Assembly: GCF_037038585.1 (NCBI RefSeq)
Contig: NC_092541.1
Span: 2,973,445-3,037,444, forward strand
Source: Patagioenas fasciata
Lineage: Eukaryota; Chordata; Aves; Columbiformes; Columbidae
Reading direction: 5' to 3'
DNA: 64,000 nucleotides
In this document: positions 48,761 to 63,602 of the stretch, piece by piece
Position numbering within the stretch: position 1 is the stretch's first letter
Layout of the letters: each line of letters opens with the position of its first letter
The notes under the pieces: generated by a model
Told to the model about the DNA's origin: nothing
Seen by the model: the letters and a program-made list of their open reading frames with translations, nothing else
Database searches by the model: none
Translations under genes and position numbers: made by a program

Positions 48761-51700
48761 GAAATGCACCCCCTTAACCAAATATATAATATCTGCCGAA
48801 AGAAACATTCCCGGCGCGCTCGGGGCTTCATAAATAAATAACCGTGTTCCCCCGCCCCCGGCGCGGAGCAGGGGTGCGCAGAGCTCGGCTGCGCGGACGC
48901 GGAGTGCGCGGCTCCAGATATTTACACACACAACGTACACGAATGGAGAAGTGAGGGGAAAAGTTAATTACGCGCATTCGAAAAAGTTTAACCCCTGGTG
49001 TTTGCAAATCGTCCTGAAATGTCCGAGCACTTTGCAGCAGTTAAGGAAAACAAAACAAAACCCCCCCAAAAAAAATAAAAGGAAAAAAGTTTGGCGTGTG
49101 TGTGAACTTTGCAGGGAGGAGATCCTGCCGGTTTGGTTAACTTAGATTTGCTATAGGAGAAGAGATGGGGTTTGACAACTTATTTGGGTTCATGATTACC
49201 TAATTATCATAGATTAGCATTCCCTGTTCAAGAAAGCTCCACTCGCTTGAACCGAACCTCCGCTTTTCATATAGTGCATCTTTTTTTCTCTCTCTTTTTA
49301 TTTTCTTTTTTATTTTTTTTCTCCCCCCCACCCCCGCCCCCCCGCCCCGGTGCAAAAGCTCCGTATTCGGGAGACAAATGGAAAATCGAAGTATTTCCTT
49401 TATCCCTGCCTAAATCGCCATCTCCTCCGGAGTCCGGTACCGCATTGTGCCCTCTTGCGTTTTTTTGTTAATACCAAATCTATGCCCGACCTTTTCTGCC
49501 TCAAAGGCAGCCTTGGGTTCCGGGCAAAAGCGGAGTTTATCGATTGTTACCGATGCAGATTTTTTTGTTTAACGAGAGGAAACCGGCGGAGTGCTGGGGC
49601 TGCTGCCCCGGCGGTGCGCAGGGACCCCGCGGCTTTGCATCCCCCCCTTTTAAGCCTTTTCCCGGATGGAAGGGATAATTCCGAAAATCTCGAGCGATTC
49701 CCTCTCACCCTAAAAGCTGCAGTTTGCTCTGGGCTTTGCCTCTCTCGGTTTTGTGCGCTCTGCTCTACCTGGTGCATCCCCCTCAGATCCCTGTTTGCTC
49801 AAGGTAGAGTGGGGTCTGAGCGCTGCCTTCCCTCTTTGCAACTGGGAAAATCACAGACATCTCACAGGGAAAAATAAAATAAAATAGCCCCCCCCAACAT
49901 TAAATTAAGGGCAGGACTGTCTCCCCATCATTTGCGTTTTATCGAGGATTTGTTTCCTGTCCGAATTTGTAGCCAGCTGTCTGTCGGGTTCTTAGATGCA
50001 ATGCAATGACACGCCTTATAATACACACTCCCGTGTACTTGAATCTGTGAATGTGTGTGCTACAAATCTAGAATTACATATATTACATGGTGTCTGTAGA
50101 GCTGCCAATGCGGCTTTCTCTGACGGAGCTTTAAGTATCTACGAAACTGGTATCTTATTACAAGCTAATTTATTTTAAACATCGTGTTTACAGCAGCAAA
50201 GCCAAGATTGTTTCATGCCACGGCTGCAATGAACATTGCGACTGAAACATAATCCTTATAATTCAAGGAAATAACATGCAAAGGAAGTAGTTTTCCAACC
50301 TCCACCCCCTCTCTGACTGATATCTCTTATATTTGTTCTTGCAGAGTTTCCCTTTGTGTATGGAATGGACCCAAACTTACGTAGATCTGCTTTATTGGTG
50401 TGAAAGGGGAAAAAAATAGAAAAGAAAAATTTTAAAAAGTGGGTTTGAAAGGGAACGATGACAAGAGGAGGAAAATAAAGAAGAACACAACAAAACACCC
50501 CACACAGGATCGGCTGGGAGCCTGGAATTAAGTGCCTTGCAGGAGCCGAACAGCTCAGCCTTTTGATTTGCGAGTTACGCAATATTTGTAGATCTGCAAA
50601 ACCAGCGATTATCTGGCGTGATCGGCTCCGCATGCAAATTTTGGGCTAAGAAATGGGATGTGCAGATAATCCAACGCGTGAGTACATCTGCTGGAAATGC
50701 TTGCTCTGTTTGTTGTCTCACTTCTCCTGATTGCTCAGCAAATAAATCCCTCGATATAGTTTGGAAAAATATTCTGCCCCCCCGCTTCAAGTTGTACTGC
50801 ATTAAAATACCCCTCATCCCGGTATCTTTGTGACTAAACCAGGTTTTTAATGTAGTTTAACAGTCGACATTTAAGGGAAAATTAAAATGCAGTAATTGAA
50901 GCTGGCCGATGGCTAATTGCTTATTGCTGTCATCTTAGACACGCTATAGATAAAACATCTTGCCTCTTAGAAGAAGGATGATCCTATAGATGGTTATTTG
51001 GGAGAGAAAAAGGGGAGAAATTGGTTCCCAAAGTGAACAAACCCTCAAGCCTGTCGTAGTTTTCACCTTCCACAGGGTCAAGCCCGCGGTCTAATTGATT
51101 TGCCACCTATAATACATGTAAATATGAGAAGAGGTCTTAAATCGCACTAAATCTCAGAGAACCGAACGTTTACCACAGAGCTGCTTTCTATTGCCAGTTC
51201 AATAGTTTAAAAAAAGAAGTGGAAAAGAAAAAATGCATGAAAGCGTTGAGTTATTAGTGCAGCTCTGTAGCAGGGGCGCTCCTGCCTTCCCCGCTGAAAC
51301 CCGAAGGTAAATCTGAGACCGATTTTGTGGATGTATTTTCTTTGGCTGCCTCCAGCGCCAGCCCAGCCGGAGGGACACGGAGCAATAACGGGCGAGATTA
51401 TACAGCAGCCCTGAAGTTAGAGCTGGCTTTGGAGGTACCGACGGGCACATCTTTATTCCGTCTTTGGCCTCCCCCCCTCACAAACACGCTCCGGGTTTGC
51501 TAAAAAGGGAGCAATAAAGCGGGGAAGTTGTGAGAGCCCCCCGAAGGTGGTGCCACACATTTCAGTGCTTTCCCCTCCCGACACACATCACTCAGCTGAC
51601 AGGGTATAAATACAGATAAAGAGAAGTATTTACAGTATGTACAAGCCCAGCTCTCTGGCCAGGAAGGTCCCGCTTTTTGTCGCTTTGCTTTGCTGGCCAG

Positions 51701-54400
51701 GAAACGCCAACCCCCCCCAAGCAGAGGCAGGCAGATAGATGAGGGGATTAAAACAACACCCAAATATTTCGAAACACAAACAGAACAGAGCATTGCTTGT
51801 GTGAAAGCTAAAGCCGCTAAGAACTTGATAGAAAGTTCAGTGCAGTTGGTTCCAATAAAAAATGAAACTCTCTTTTTTTCATGTGGAGCTGGAATTCCCG
51901 ATCCTTCTGAAGTGAGAACACAGCGGGGGTTTCCCTACCCAGGGACTTATTGCAGCAATAAAGTCAAGCCAACACCAAGTGTTTTACTTGAAACAACCCC
52001 TTGTTCCTGGAGTCAGGCACATTGGCTGCCCTGTAGTGCTCATGCACACCCGAAATCACATCAGAAAAACCACCCGACAGAGCCATGTACAGTTCCAGGG
52101 CTGGAGGATTTAAAACAATCATCCCCAAGGTGTAAAACAACACCCTCTCTCCCCGCACACAACCGCACACAACCGCCTGAAACTTAATTTCCAGCAATTT
52201 CAGTTTAATTTACCTGACTTCCCGTGCAGTGCATAATAACCTTGTTAATGAGATCTTTGAAAAGAAGCAATAATAATCTACCATTGTTCCATTAAAGAGT
52301 GCAGCTAATTATTAACAAAAAAAAAGGGGGGGGGGGGAGAATGAGGGAGGGGGCAGAAGGGCATTGGGGGAGTCAAAATGCATCCAGACCTAAGTACTTC
52401 TGTGAAAGTAAATCCTGGGAAGGGAAAGCAGAGAGAAGGAGAGGAAAAGGCGAGACGGATCGTGTGATGTGGAAGGCGAGTGCTGGGAGTGTTGGGAATT
52501 ACAGCATGGAACAAGTTAATCATGGCTGTTGCTGGTCAAAAGAGAGAAACTTTTTTCTTTCATTCCTTTTTTTTTTTTCACATAGCCCCTGGACATCTCA
52601 CTTTCTTCGAGAAAATGTCCTGGTCTAGACGCAAACAGTTGCCAGGAAACTGTGTGGTAGAAGGAGAAAACGAGAGGGAGAAAGCGAGAGGGAGGGAGGG
52701 CGAGAGAGAAACCTTTGAAAATAACAGGCACGCATTGTCCCTTCAAAGCTACAGTAACTTAAAAGTGATTCGTCGTCTGCTCCTTCCCCAGCCACCACCT
52801 CCTCTGTGCGCACCCGGCCTGCGTGGCTTCTCCAGCCCCACCGAAATGACCACTGGCGGCAATAAATAAATCCGAGCTCCTCCGCCGTTTATGATCAGCT
52901 GAAATCCCCTTCGCCTCGTACGTCATTATTGCATCGCATTTTACAACATCCACGCTTGTGTTCGCGCTCAGCAACCAGCCACCTCTCATCTTCCATGTGC
53001 ATACAGACAGACAGATGTGAGCCTTTATGATGTAGGATGTGTAGATTTGTCCGCAGCCCGCAAGGCGCAGACCCGCAGTGTATCAACAGCATCGGAGACA
53101 CATATAGATCAACACACACATTCGGGGTGCGCACAGCTCACATGTGAGTGCACATACATGTGCGAGTGCACCCTATAGACATATCTCCAGACACTTGAAG
53201 GCCGAACATATAGCTATAAGCACACATGTGCCGGCCGCAGCGCACAGCGGGACACCGGGGCTCGGCGGGGCCGGCTCTGCCGGGGGAGCTCCGGGCCCTG
53301 GCACCGGTCGGGGACAGGGGAGGGCAGTCAGGGCAGGGTCCCCCCCGGGACACCAGCTGCGGGAGCCCCCCGGGAGCCGCCGGCCGCCGCCGCCGACGGT
53401 AGATGGCAGCAGACGGCGGGGAATGGGCCGAGCCCCGCGGCGCGGCGGCACCGGGGGACGGGACGGCGCTGCGGGGGGTGCCGCGCTTCACTCCTTGATT
53501 TCCTTATTTTCTTAAATAAACAAGCAGGGTAGGATGCTGGGAGGGGAGCCCAGCCCAGAACGTAGCGGACACCCCCACAAACACCGGGGGTGCTCGGAGT
53601 TTTCTCGGTTACATCCCGCCGGAGCGGGTTGCAACGGGTCAATAGACCTGCCCGCACCGAGCTGCGTGGCTGCCACAGGTGGTTGCCCACGCAGGATTTG
53701 GAGGAATCGTCATAAAAGCTTTTTTTCAAGTAAGATTTCTAAATTTTCTTCTTCCGAAGGCAAAAAACAACAAGCAAAACACATCAAATCAAACGACCAC
53801 GGAAAGACTCGGGAACAGACGTTTGAACCGGCATTAATTTTTCCCCCTGTGATTTATGAAAAATGTAACAGGTTCGGGAAGAAATAGCTTTTTAAAATGA
53901 CTTTCTGTTTATTTCCACGGCTTGCGATCATTTAATCTTGCCCACACCATATTCAGGCGCAGTTAGTTTATGTGAGATAAATCGTCACGTCATAAAATGG
54001 TTTATGCGTAAGTAATGAATCTCGTCTTACTCAGCCTTGCTTCACATACAACAGCTCTTACATCACCTTATTTAAAAATCACCTCGTAACAGTAGCAATT
54101 AGGACTATATTTCAACACACACTAACCCTTGAAATATTGAAAAAAACACCCTTAAAATGACGGGCACCTCCTTACAAATATTTTCCTAAAAGCGAAGAGA
54201 AGCGTTAGGGAATCAGCCAGAGGAGAGGGGGATTTGCACATAACCTGGTGTGGGAAAGCACCGACACATCGTGGGGTGAAATCCAAGCCCGTGTTCCGGC
54301 CGTAAAGCCGTAAAACCCCGTTAACACGGCAGAACGCAATTAAATACAATGAGGTTTATTGCATCGCAACGTCAGCTTCATTTGGGAGTTTCACAAGGGG
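48761..54400. other. HOXB6-HOXB7 interval, part 1
   Basis: No gene seen. CpG-rich patches lie at 48840-48910 and 53230-53480. AT-rich, homeodomain-core-dense blocks at about 49990-50250, 50570-50900, 52190-52320 and 53900-54130 (ATAAATCGTCACGTCATAAAATGG near 53980) look like candidate enhancers. ORFs of up to 175 codons follow GC content and have no domain signature. Confidence 0.5.
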
Positions 54401-55560
54401 AAAAAAAAAAATACAATAAGAGCGCTGCGCTCTGGGTTGGCTTCATTCTTATTAGTTTTTTCCTTCCCATCTCTCTATTTTTTTCTCGCCCCCCCCCTTT
54501 TTTTTAACTAATTTCCAGAATCTTATTTCCGAAGACCGCCACGAAGTGCCCTCTCCGAAGAAACCACCCACATAATAATGACCCTGGAGAGCAGCGCAAA
54601 ACCCAACCGGCTTCCACACGAACTTTGCCAAATGACTGGGCTCGCCTGCAGCCAGGGAAACTGGCAAGAGATGCTGCGAGGGGGGGAAATAAAACACGAC
54701 AACTACCCACAAAGGGTTTGGGATTTTTTTAAAGGCAGTGCCTAACAGCCTCCGTCACCGCGCTACTGCAAAATCCTTCATTCCCACTCTACAATCTCCA
54801 GGTGACCTTACAGGCTTTATTTTTTCTCCTTATTCCGTTATTTTAATTTTCTTTCTCTTTCTTCTTTCCTTTCTTATTTTCTTTCTCTGTTTCATCCTCA
54901 CACTCTTTCTTCCTTGCTTTCTTATATTTTTTTCTATTTTATTTCTCTATTTCTTTCTATTTCCCTCTCTCAATTTCTTTCTTTACCTTTTTCCATTCTT
55001 CTTTCTCCCTCTCTCTCCTTTGCTCGCCGTTCCGCTACACTTTTTCGGCAAAATCGTCACTTAAACAGATTTCCAGCACCCCTGATTTCTCCCAGTGTCT
55101 CCCTTCTTCATCACCAAACCCTTTTATTTCTATTCCCCCCACCCTGGGTAGAGGAGAGAGGGAGATGGGGAATGGAGTAGAAAAGGCAGCTTGACAAATG
55201 CATTTTCTCAAGGAAAAAAATTAAATGAAGAGAAACAGATATTATTCCCTTACCTTTTGACGTCCATTTCTGTGGCACAAGTAAAACATATAGGGAGAGA
55301 GACACAGCGTTTGCTTATCTGTTAGCTGACAAATATTGTCCCAACCTGATAGCCGTCGATTGCCTCTCTGACTTGGGAGAGCTTCTTGCATTTCTGTCAT
55401 TTGCATAGAAAATAGAGCAACTTCCCTCTTTGAAAAATGATCGCCACTCCGTCCGGAATCTCCTCTGCCCCTCCATCACTACTGAGATTCCCAATCAGCA
55501 GGCAAATTAACAGAGGAATTAAAAAATGATAATAATCTAAAAAAATCCTAGGAGTGCTCA
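54401..55560. other. HOXB6-HOXB7 interval, part 2
   Basis: No gene seen. It is dominated by a ~200-bp pyrimidine tract (54816-55022). A mixed-composition block at 55320-55560 with TATTTTCTATGCAAATGAC (minus strand, octamer ATGCAAAT) may be regulatory. Confidence 0.5.
54816..55022. repeat. ~200-bp polypyrimidine/polypurine tract
   Basis: TTTC/TTCT-rich plus strand with few purines over about 207 bp. Imperfect rather than a simple microsatellite. Confidence 0.8.
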
Positions 55561-55734
55561 GCTATGTGTGTGCGGAGGTGGGTGTCTCTGTGTGCGGTGT
55601 GCGGATCCGCGTCCCCCCCTCCCCTCTCCCTGCTTTTAGCCCTATCGAGCTTATACACAAAAGTAAAAAAATGTAAAGAGGCGAGAGCCCTATAGAGGAC
55701 ACTGATCCGACCCAAGGTGCAGCGGACAGAAGAA

Positions 55735-55940
55735 TGGTGCAATATAACCACATGGGAAATAATAAAAAGTTCATGTTCACGGTTAGCAGTCCACATGACC
55801 GGCTCTGGCCAATCCCAGAACCCAGCCACTCATAAAGTTCTATCACAAAGTTGTAAATTTTCATAAAACAACAAGGAATTTATTGCATTTCTTCATGACC
55901 GGTTTAACAGCAGTCTTTTTCTTAGCCGCCATCTTTTTTT
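55735..55940 (-). promoter_or_regulatory. Orphan Hox-type promoter-like block
   Basis: On the minus strand, in order: AAGATGGCGGC (perfect YY1-type promoter motif, 55925-55935), GCAATAAATTCC, TTTATGAAAATTTAC, CTTTATGAGTGGC, ATTGGCC (plus CCAAT, 55809-55813), GGTCATGTGG (55791-55800). The ATTGG plus CATGTG pairing matches the HOXB4 and HOXB7 promoters. No open reading frame with a homeobox follows. It could be an alternative HOXB6 promoter, a lncRNA promoter or an enhancer. Confidence 0.5.
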
Positions 55941-57654
55941 AAAACAAAAATAAAAGAATATGAAAGGGGATTCGGGGATTTTTGCACACCCCCCCTACTT
56001 GGTTGCATGTAGGGGGGGTGTTGGAGAGAAATAATCGAATAACGCCTCACACGGTCGGCTATGAACATTAATACCCCCCCAGAATAAAAGAGCTTGGGGT
56101 TGGGGTTGGCTTTGAAACGAGGAAAGGCACAGTAAAACAGTGGGGTTCGGGTGGGATTTTTGACGTCTCTTTTTTTCCACAATTGGGATCCTTTCTGCTG
56201 ACAGGGGCAATTAGCGGCTTTCGGGGGCGGGGGAGGCGAAAAAAGGCAAATAAAGGCAATAAAAATGTGGCCGGTTTGCCCGAGGTCTGGGTAGAGCCCA
56301 GTCCGGAGCGTCCTGACTGTCGGGGTCCCCACGGCCAAACACCCCAGAACCCACCGGGACCCCACGCCCCCCCCGCTATAGCGCGGCAAGGTGGGGTCCC
56401 CCCCGCGGCAGCGCTGCCTTCGGCAGAGCAGCGTCCGTGTGACTTGCTCTGCCTTTTTTTTCCGTGGATTTCTCCTCAATTCCTGCTTGTGCCTTGGCCG
56501 CCGGGGTCCAAGGCAGGGGGGGGCCACTGTGGGCCAGAAGAGCGAGGGGGAAATTTCTGGAACCGCCGCCTCTTTTTGTTTTCCCTCCCCATCCCCGCTC
56601 TGCACAGAGCGCTCCTGAGATTGCACCCAGGGATTTCAGCAAGAAAAAGGGAAGATTTTCCCCTTTTCCCTTCACGTGGGAATTTCACTGTGCAAAAGCC
56701 ATAATAGCTTCTGCCTCTAATAATGGGCTTCCCGTAATTAGTATCAGCAGCGTACACTGCAAATCTGCGTTAGAGCTGTGGGCGCGCAGATGCTTTACGT
56801 GGCATCTGATTTTCCCTAAAACCTGCGGAAGGATGAGCTGCGCCCTTCGCTGAGCACATGGAGTCATCTGCGGGGGTGGGAGGTGAAACAGCAGACAACC
56901 GGCCAGGGAAGGAAGGTGGAAATCGGCCCCGCCAAGTCCTCCCAAAACTGGCTGCGCAACGCGTTTGTGGAGCGAATTAACGTGCAGGAATCCGCGGGTT
57001 TACTGCGCACTGTAAATAAACAGGCAGGGGTGGGAGAGGGAGATGCGGAGGATGCTCCCCCGCGCAAGGGTTTCCATTTACTCGCCTTTTGTTTTGCATT
57101 GTTGATTTTTTTTTCCCCTGCGTTTAATTGCTTTAATTTATTTTATGCGTGCTTTGATGCTGAACATTATTTGTTGCTAATGAAAGAGTTTCACTCGGCA
57201 ATCAAGTAATTGAAAAGCCGAGGGAGAATCTATATATATACGCGAAAGGCACGGCAAAATAGATTTTTCCCTGCAAATTAGTTACGAGAAGAAGAGAATT
57301 TAAACAAGGGGCGGAAATCCCGTTCGGGCCTTTTTTGGGTTATTTGCATTTCTCCTTTATGCTCTTACCTACATCACTATCAGACCCAGAGCGGTAACGG
57401 AGGGAAAGGGGAGCAGCCTCAATCTAAACGTATCAGTATATTCGCCAAATCTGGTGAAAGGGTCCGAACATTTTGAAAGGAGCGACTGTCCCGCCCCAAA
57501 AAGAGAGTTCAGGGTGATAGAGCGGGGCATGTATAATCTAAAATTATCTGTAATACAAAAAGTACTTTTCCCATGTAAAATAAGCCCGTATATTATATTT
57601 AATAAGAAAAGTGGAAGGAACCAAACGTGATGGTAGATAATGGGAGATTTCCTT
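55941..57654. other. HOXB6-HOXB7 interval, part 3
   Basis: No gene seen. GC-rich from 56210 to 56560, then AT-rich with TAAT cores from 57080 to 57600. CACGTG at 56673-56678. Long overlapping ORFs here are composition-driven. Confidence 0.5.
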
Positions 57655-57660
57655 TTTATT
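57655..57660 (-). terminator. HOXB7 polyadenylation signal
   Basis: TTTATT on the plus strand, AATAAA on the transcript strand. Confidence 0.6.
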
Positions 57661-58105
57661 TTGAAGAATAATAATCACAGACAAGGGTGAAAAGGGGGGG
57701 GAGGAAGCAACGCGTCGCCATTAAATAATTTGCTACTTCGATATAGAACATTTTACGTAGCACAATATTAATTCCTCTCTTTTTTCCGTAGAGACTTGAA
57801 CAAGTAAGAAATGCAGGTAAAAATATACAGAGACGGGAGAGCGTAGCGAGGAGAAAAGAACCACAGAGGATACAGGGAGAAGGCGGGATCATCATTCGTA
57901 TTATGTACAGGACTATATACGCTAAGCAGAATTTGCATTCAGACTTTCAGGTCACATTTTCTAAATTAAAGGTGCTAAACACGACCATGTTACTTCATAC
58001 CCCAAAGTACACAGCGAAGTACAAACGGAGATTTACAAATTACTTGTACTATAGGAAGACTCACATACAAAAATGTATCTATTCCGACTCTAAAGCCACA
58101 TTTAA

Positions 58106-58112
58106 TAGGTAG
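58106..58112 (-). promoter_or_regulatory. miR-196 seed site 2 in HOXB7 3' UTR
   Basis: TAGGTAG on the plus strand matches miR-196 nucleotides 1-7. Nucleotide 8 does not pair. Confidence 0.55.
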
Positions 58113-58151
58113 ATAGTCGTTCTATTGTACAAAAAAAAAAAGACTTTAATA

Positions 58152-58159
58152 TAGGTAGT
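58152..58159 (-). promoter_or_regulatory. miR-196 8-mer site 1 in HOXB7 3' UTR
   Basis: TAGGTAGT on the plus strand matches miR-196 nucleotides 1-8, about 165 nt after the stop codon. HOXB7 is a known miR-196 target. Confidence 0.7.
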
Positions 58160-58324
58160 ATTTTTTTTCAGTGTCAGGAAACACAATGTATCATTCCTAG
58201 GGTTTTCAATTATTTATGTACTTATCCTTTATCTATTTTAATATATAGTCTTTTTCTGTGTGTTTTTCCCCCCCCTTCTCTTCTCGCGTGGGTTTCCACC
58301 TTTCCCGCATCCACCTCTCGCCCC

Positions 58325-61795
<3,471 letters not shown>

Positions 61796-61990
61796 AATTT
61801 GGCCGGGTGATTTGTAGGTCGGGACGTTTTAGTGTCGGTTTTACGAGGTACCGTGATATATTACGGAATTAGAGTCCAGATTTACACCAAAAAGGAGCCT
61901 TTTTCCTCCCGGCCCATGTGACGCGCGGGCACGTGGCTCCGGCGGCGCCAATCGCCGCCCGCTCCCTCCTCGGGGGCAAAAAATTGTAGT
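61796..61990 (-). promoter_or_regulatory. HOXB7: HOXB7 proximal promoter
   Basis: On the minus strand: ATTGGCG (plus CCAAT, 61948-61952), CACGTG (61930-61935), GTCACATGG (61914-61922) and an AATATATC AT box near 61855. It is flanked upstream by TTTATAAAT. The inverted CCAAT lies 153 bp upstream of the ATG. Confidence 0.65.
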
Positions 61991-63235
61991 GCTGCTGGAT
62001 TTATAAAATATGATAAATAATTGATGCGATATAAAACCCTCCAAGATCTATGCTGGAAGGGGTGAAATTGTGCTGGAGTCGATAAGCAACCTGTAATCAG
62101 TTTTCAGCTCAGACCAAAGGAGAAAGAGAAAGGCGGGGGGGGGGGGGGGGAGTAAAGCACGTTGCTGATAAACCAGCGTCTACCTCTCGGTCTCTCTCTG
62201 CTGGAGGAAAAGGAAGGGAGCTCTATTTATCCCTCTATTGATCCCGTCTAAAATTCCCTCCCTCGCACCATTTCCCTGGCTCCGAGGTACTTTTTTCACA
62301 AGACTGTACATAATTCCCTCCCCCCTTGACCCTCACCCCCTCACCCCCCCCCCCCCAAAAAAAAAAAAGACAAATGTCTCATTGATACCTAATAGTTTCA
62401 GGGGTCTCTTTTCCCAAATGCCATTCAGCTCTAGACCTAATTTATTCCAGTGCCACAGGCTTTGAGCTTCGTATTGAGCTGGCATTTGCTTTTCTTGTTG
62501 CGGAAAAGAAAGAGTGCACAGATCCCTTGTTCAGCGTGTCAGCGGTTCTGCAGGGCTCAATCACACAGTCAAACCTCACCAGCTGGCTGATTTGCTTTCT
62601 GCTGGAGAAGCAGAGACACTTTCCAAAATGTGGTCTGCCTCAATTTTTTTTTTTTTGGGGGGGGGGTGGGGGGTAGAAAGAAAGAAAGTCTTACAGGCAG
62701 GAAAAGCGGCGCAGACAATGGTGGCTGCGCGTCCAGGGTTCGCGTTGTTTCTCCTTCCCCAAGGTTATGCTGCAGGGGTGGGTGAGCATCCCCGCGCTCC
62801 TCTTGCCATGGCAGGGCAGCACAAACCAGCTCCGCTGCGAAAATCACCGCTTATTTTATCTTTTTCTCAGCGAGAAGAGCGGGAGGAAAGGAGGGGGGGG
62901 GGACGCAGAGCTGGGGATGGGCGAGGGAGAAAGGAGAGGAGAGAAAGGGAAGAGGAAAAGAAAAATCACACATTACCTTCAGGAAGGGTTTCCACACTGC
63001 CTCCCAACCTGTCACCACCCAGGAGCTGCTGCAAACACTACGAAGAGCAGAAGCCCCGGCAGCTGCCCCGCGTCCCCCCCCTCGGCCAGGGCTGCCCGGC
63101 CCGGTCCTGCCCGCAGCATCTCCCCGGGCTCGGGCGGCTTTGATGGCCCGGGCTGCAGCTCCCACACAATTGACTTTTATTTCCTTTCTATCAAAGTGGT
63201 CCTGGAGGAAATGGAGCAGGGTAAAAGAATGATGT
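61991..63235. other. HOXB7-HOXB8 spacer
   Basis: No gene seen. It contains TATTTATCATATTTTATAAATC just upstream of the HOXB7 promoter, a 16-base G run (62135-62150), C, A and G homopolymers near 62340 and 62655, and a GC-rich patch at 63050-63150. Only about 1.4 kb separates the HOXB7 start from the HOXB8 transcript end. Confidence 0.5.
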
Positions 63236-63257
63236 CACGGAATTCTCGCTTGTAAAC

Positions 63258-63263
63258 TTTATT
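63258..63263 (-). terminator. HOXB8 polyadenylation signal
   Basis: TTTATT on the plus strand. The minus strand reads TTACAATAAAGTTTAC, a canonical signal, with cleavage expected 10-30 nt further at about 63230-63248. Confidence 0.7.
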
Positions 63264-63580
63264 GTAACTTTCTTCCGCCGCTTCCAGGTTTAGACAATAG
63301 AACAAAGTGATGAAAGAACAACAAAATATATCATTAGTTCCCCCAATAAAGTAATTCACGTATACAGTATACATTCTTTTTCACAGTTAACCTAAAGATC
63401 ACTTTACAACTTGCTTCACTGTGCGCATGCTAACTAAAGGAGAGAAAAACGCTTTTTTCTTGTATTTTTAAGAGACATTTAAAAAATAAAAATTATTAAA
63501 AAAATCCCGAACCAAATAAAACAACAGAAGGAAAGTAAAGAGAGAAAGACAGAGAAAGAGAGAGATAACTAGAGCATAAA

Positions 63581-63602
63581 TAGGCAGTTTCATGTTGTTG
63601 GG
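63581..63602 (-). promoter_or_regulatory. Full-length miR-196 target site in HOXB8 3' UTR
   Basis: The plus strand matches mature miR-196a at 21 of 22 positions. The single difference (C for U at nucleotide 5) gives a G:U wobble in the duplex. This is the known near-perfect HOXB8 site at which miR-196 directs mRNA cleavage in vertebrates. Confidence 0.95.

Larger units (their letters stand above)
57655..58324 (-). other. HOXB7: HOXB7 3' UTR (inferred)
   Basis: From the HOXB7 stop to an AATAAA at 57655-57660, about 0.67 kb, which fits the usual HOXB7 UTR length. It is AU-rich and contains two miR-196 seed matches 46 nt apart. Confidence 0.7.

Noticed and set aside
55922-56626. 234-codon minus-strand ORF
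   Set aside because: Low-complexity and GC-driven, no homeodomain or other motif; it overlaps a promoter-like block.
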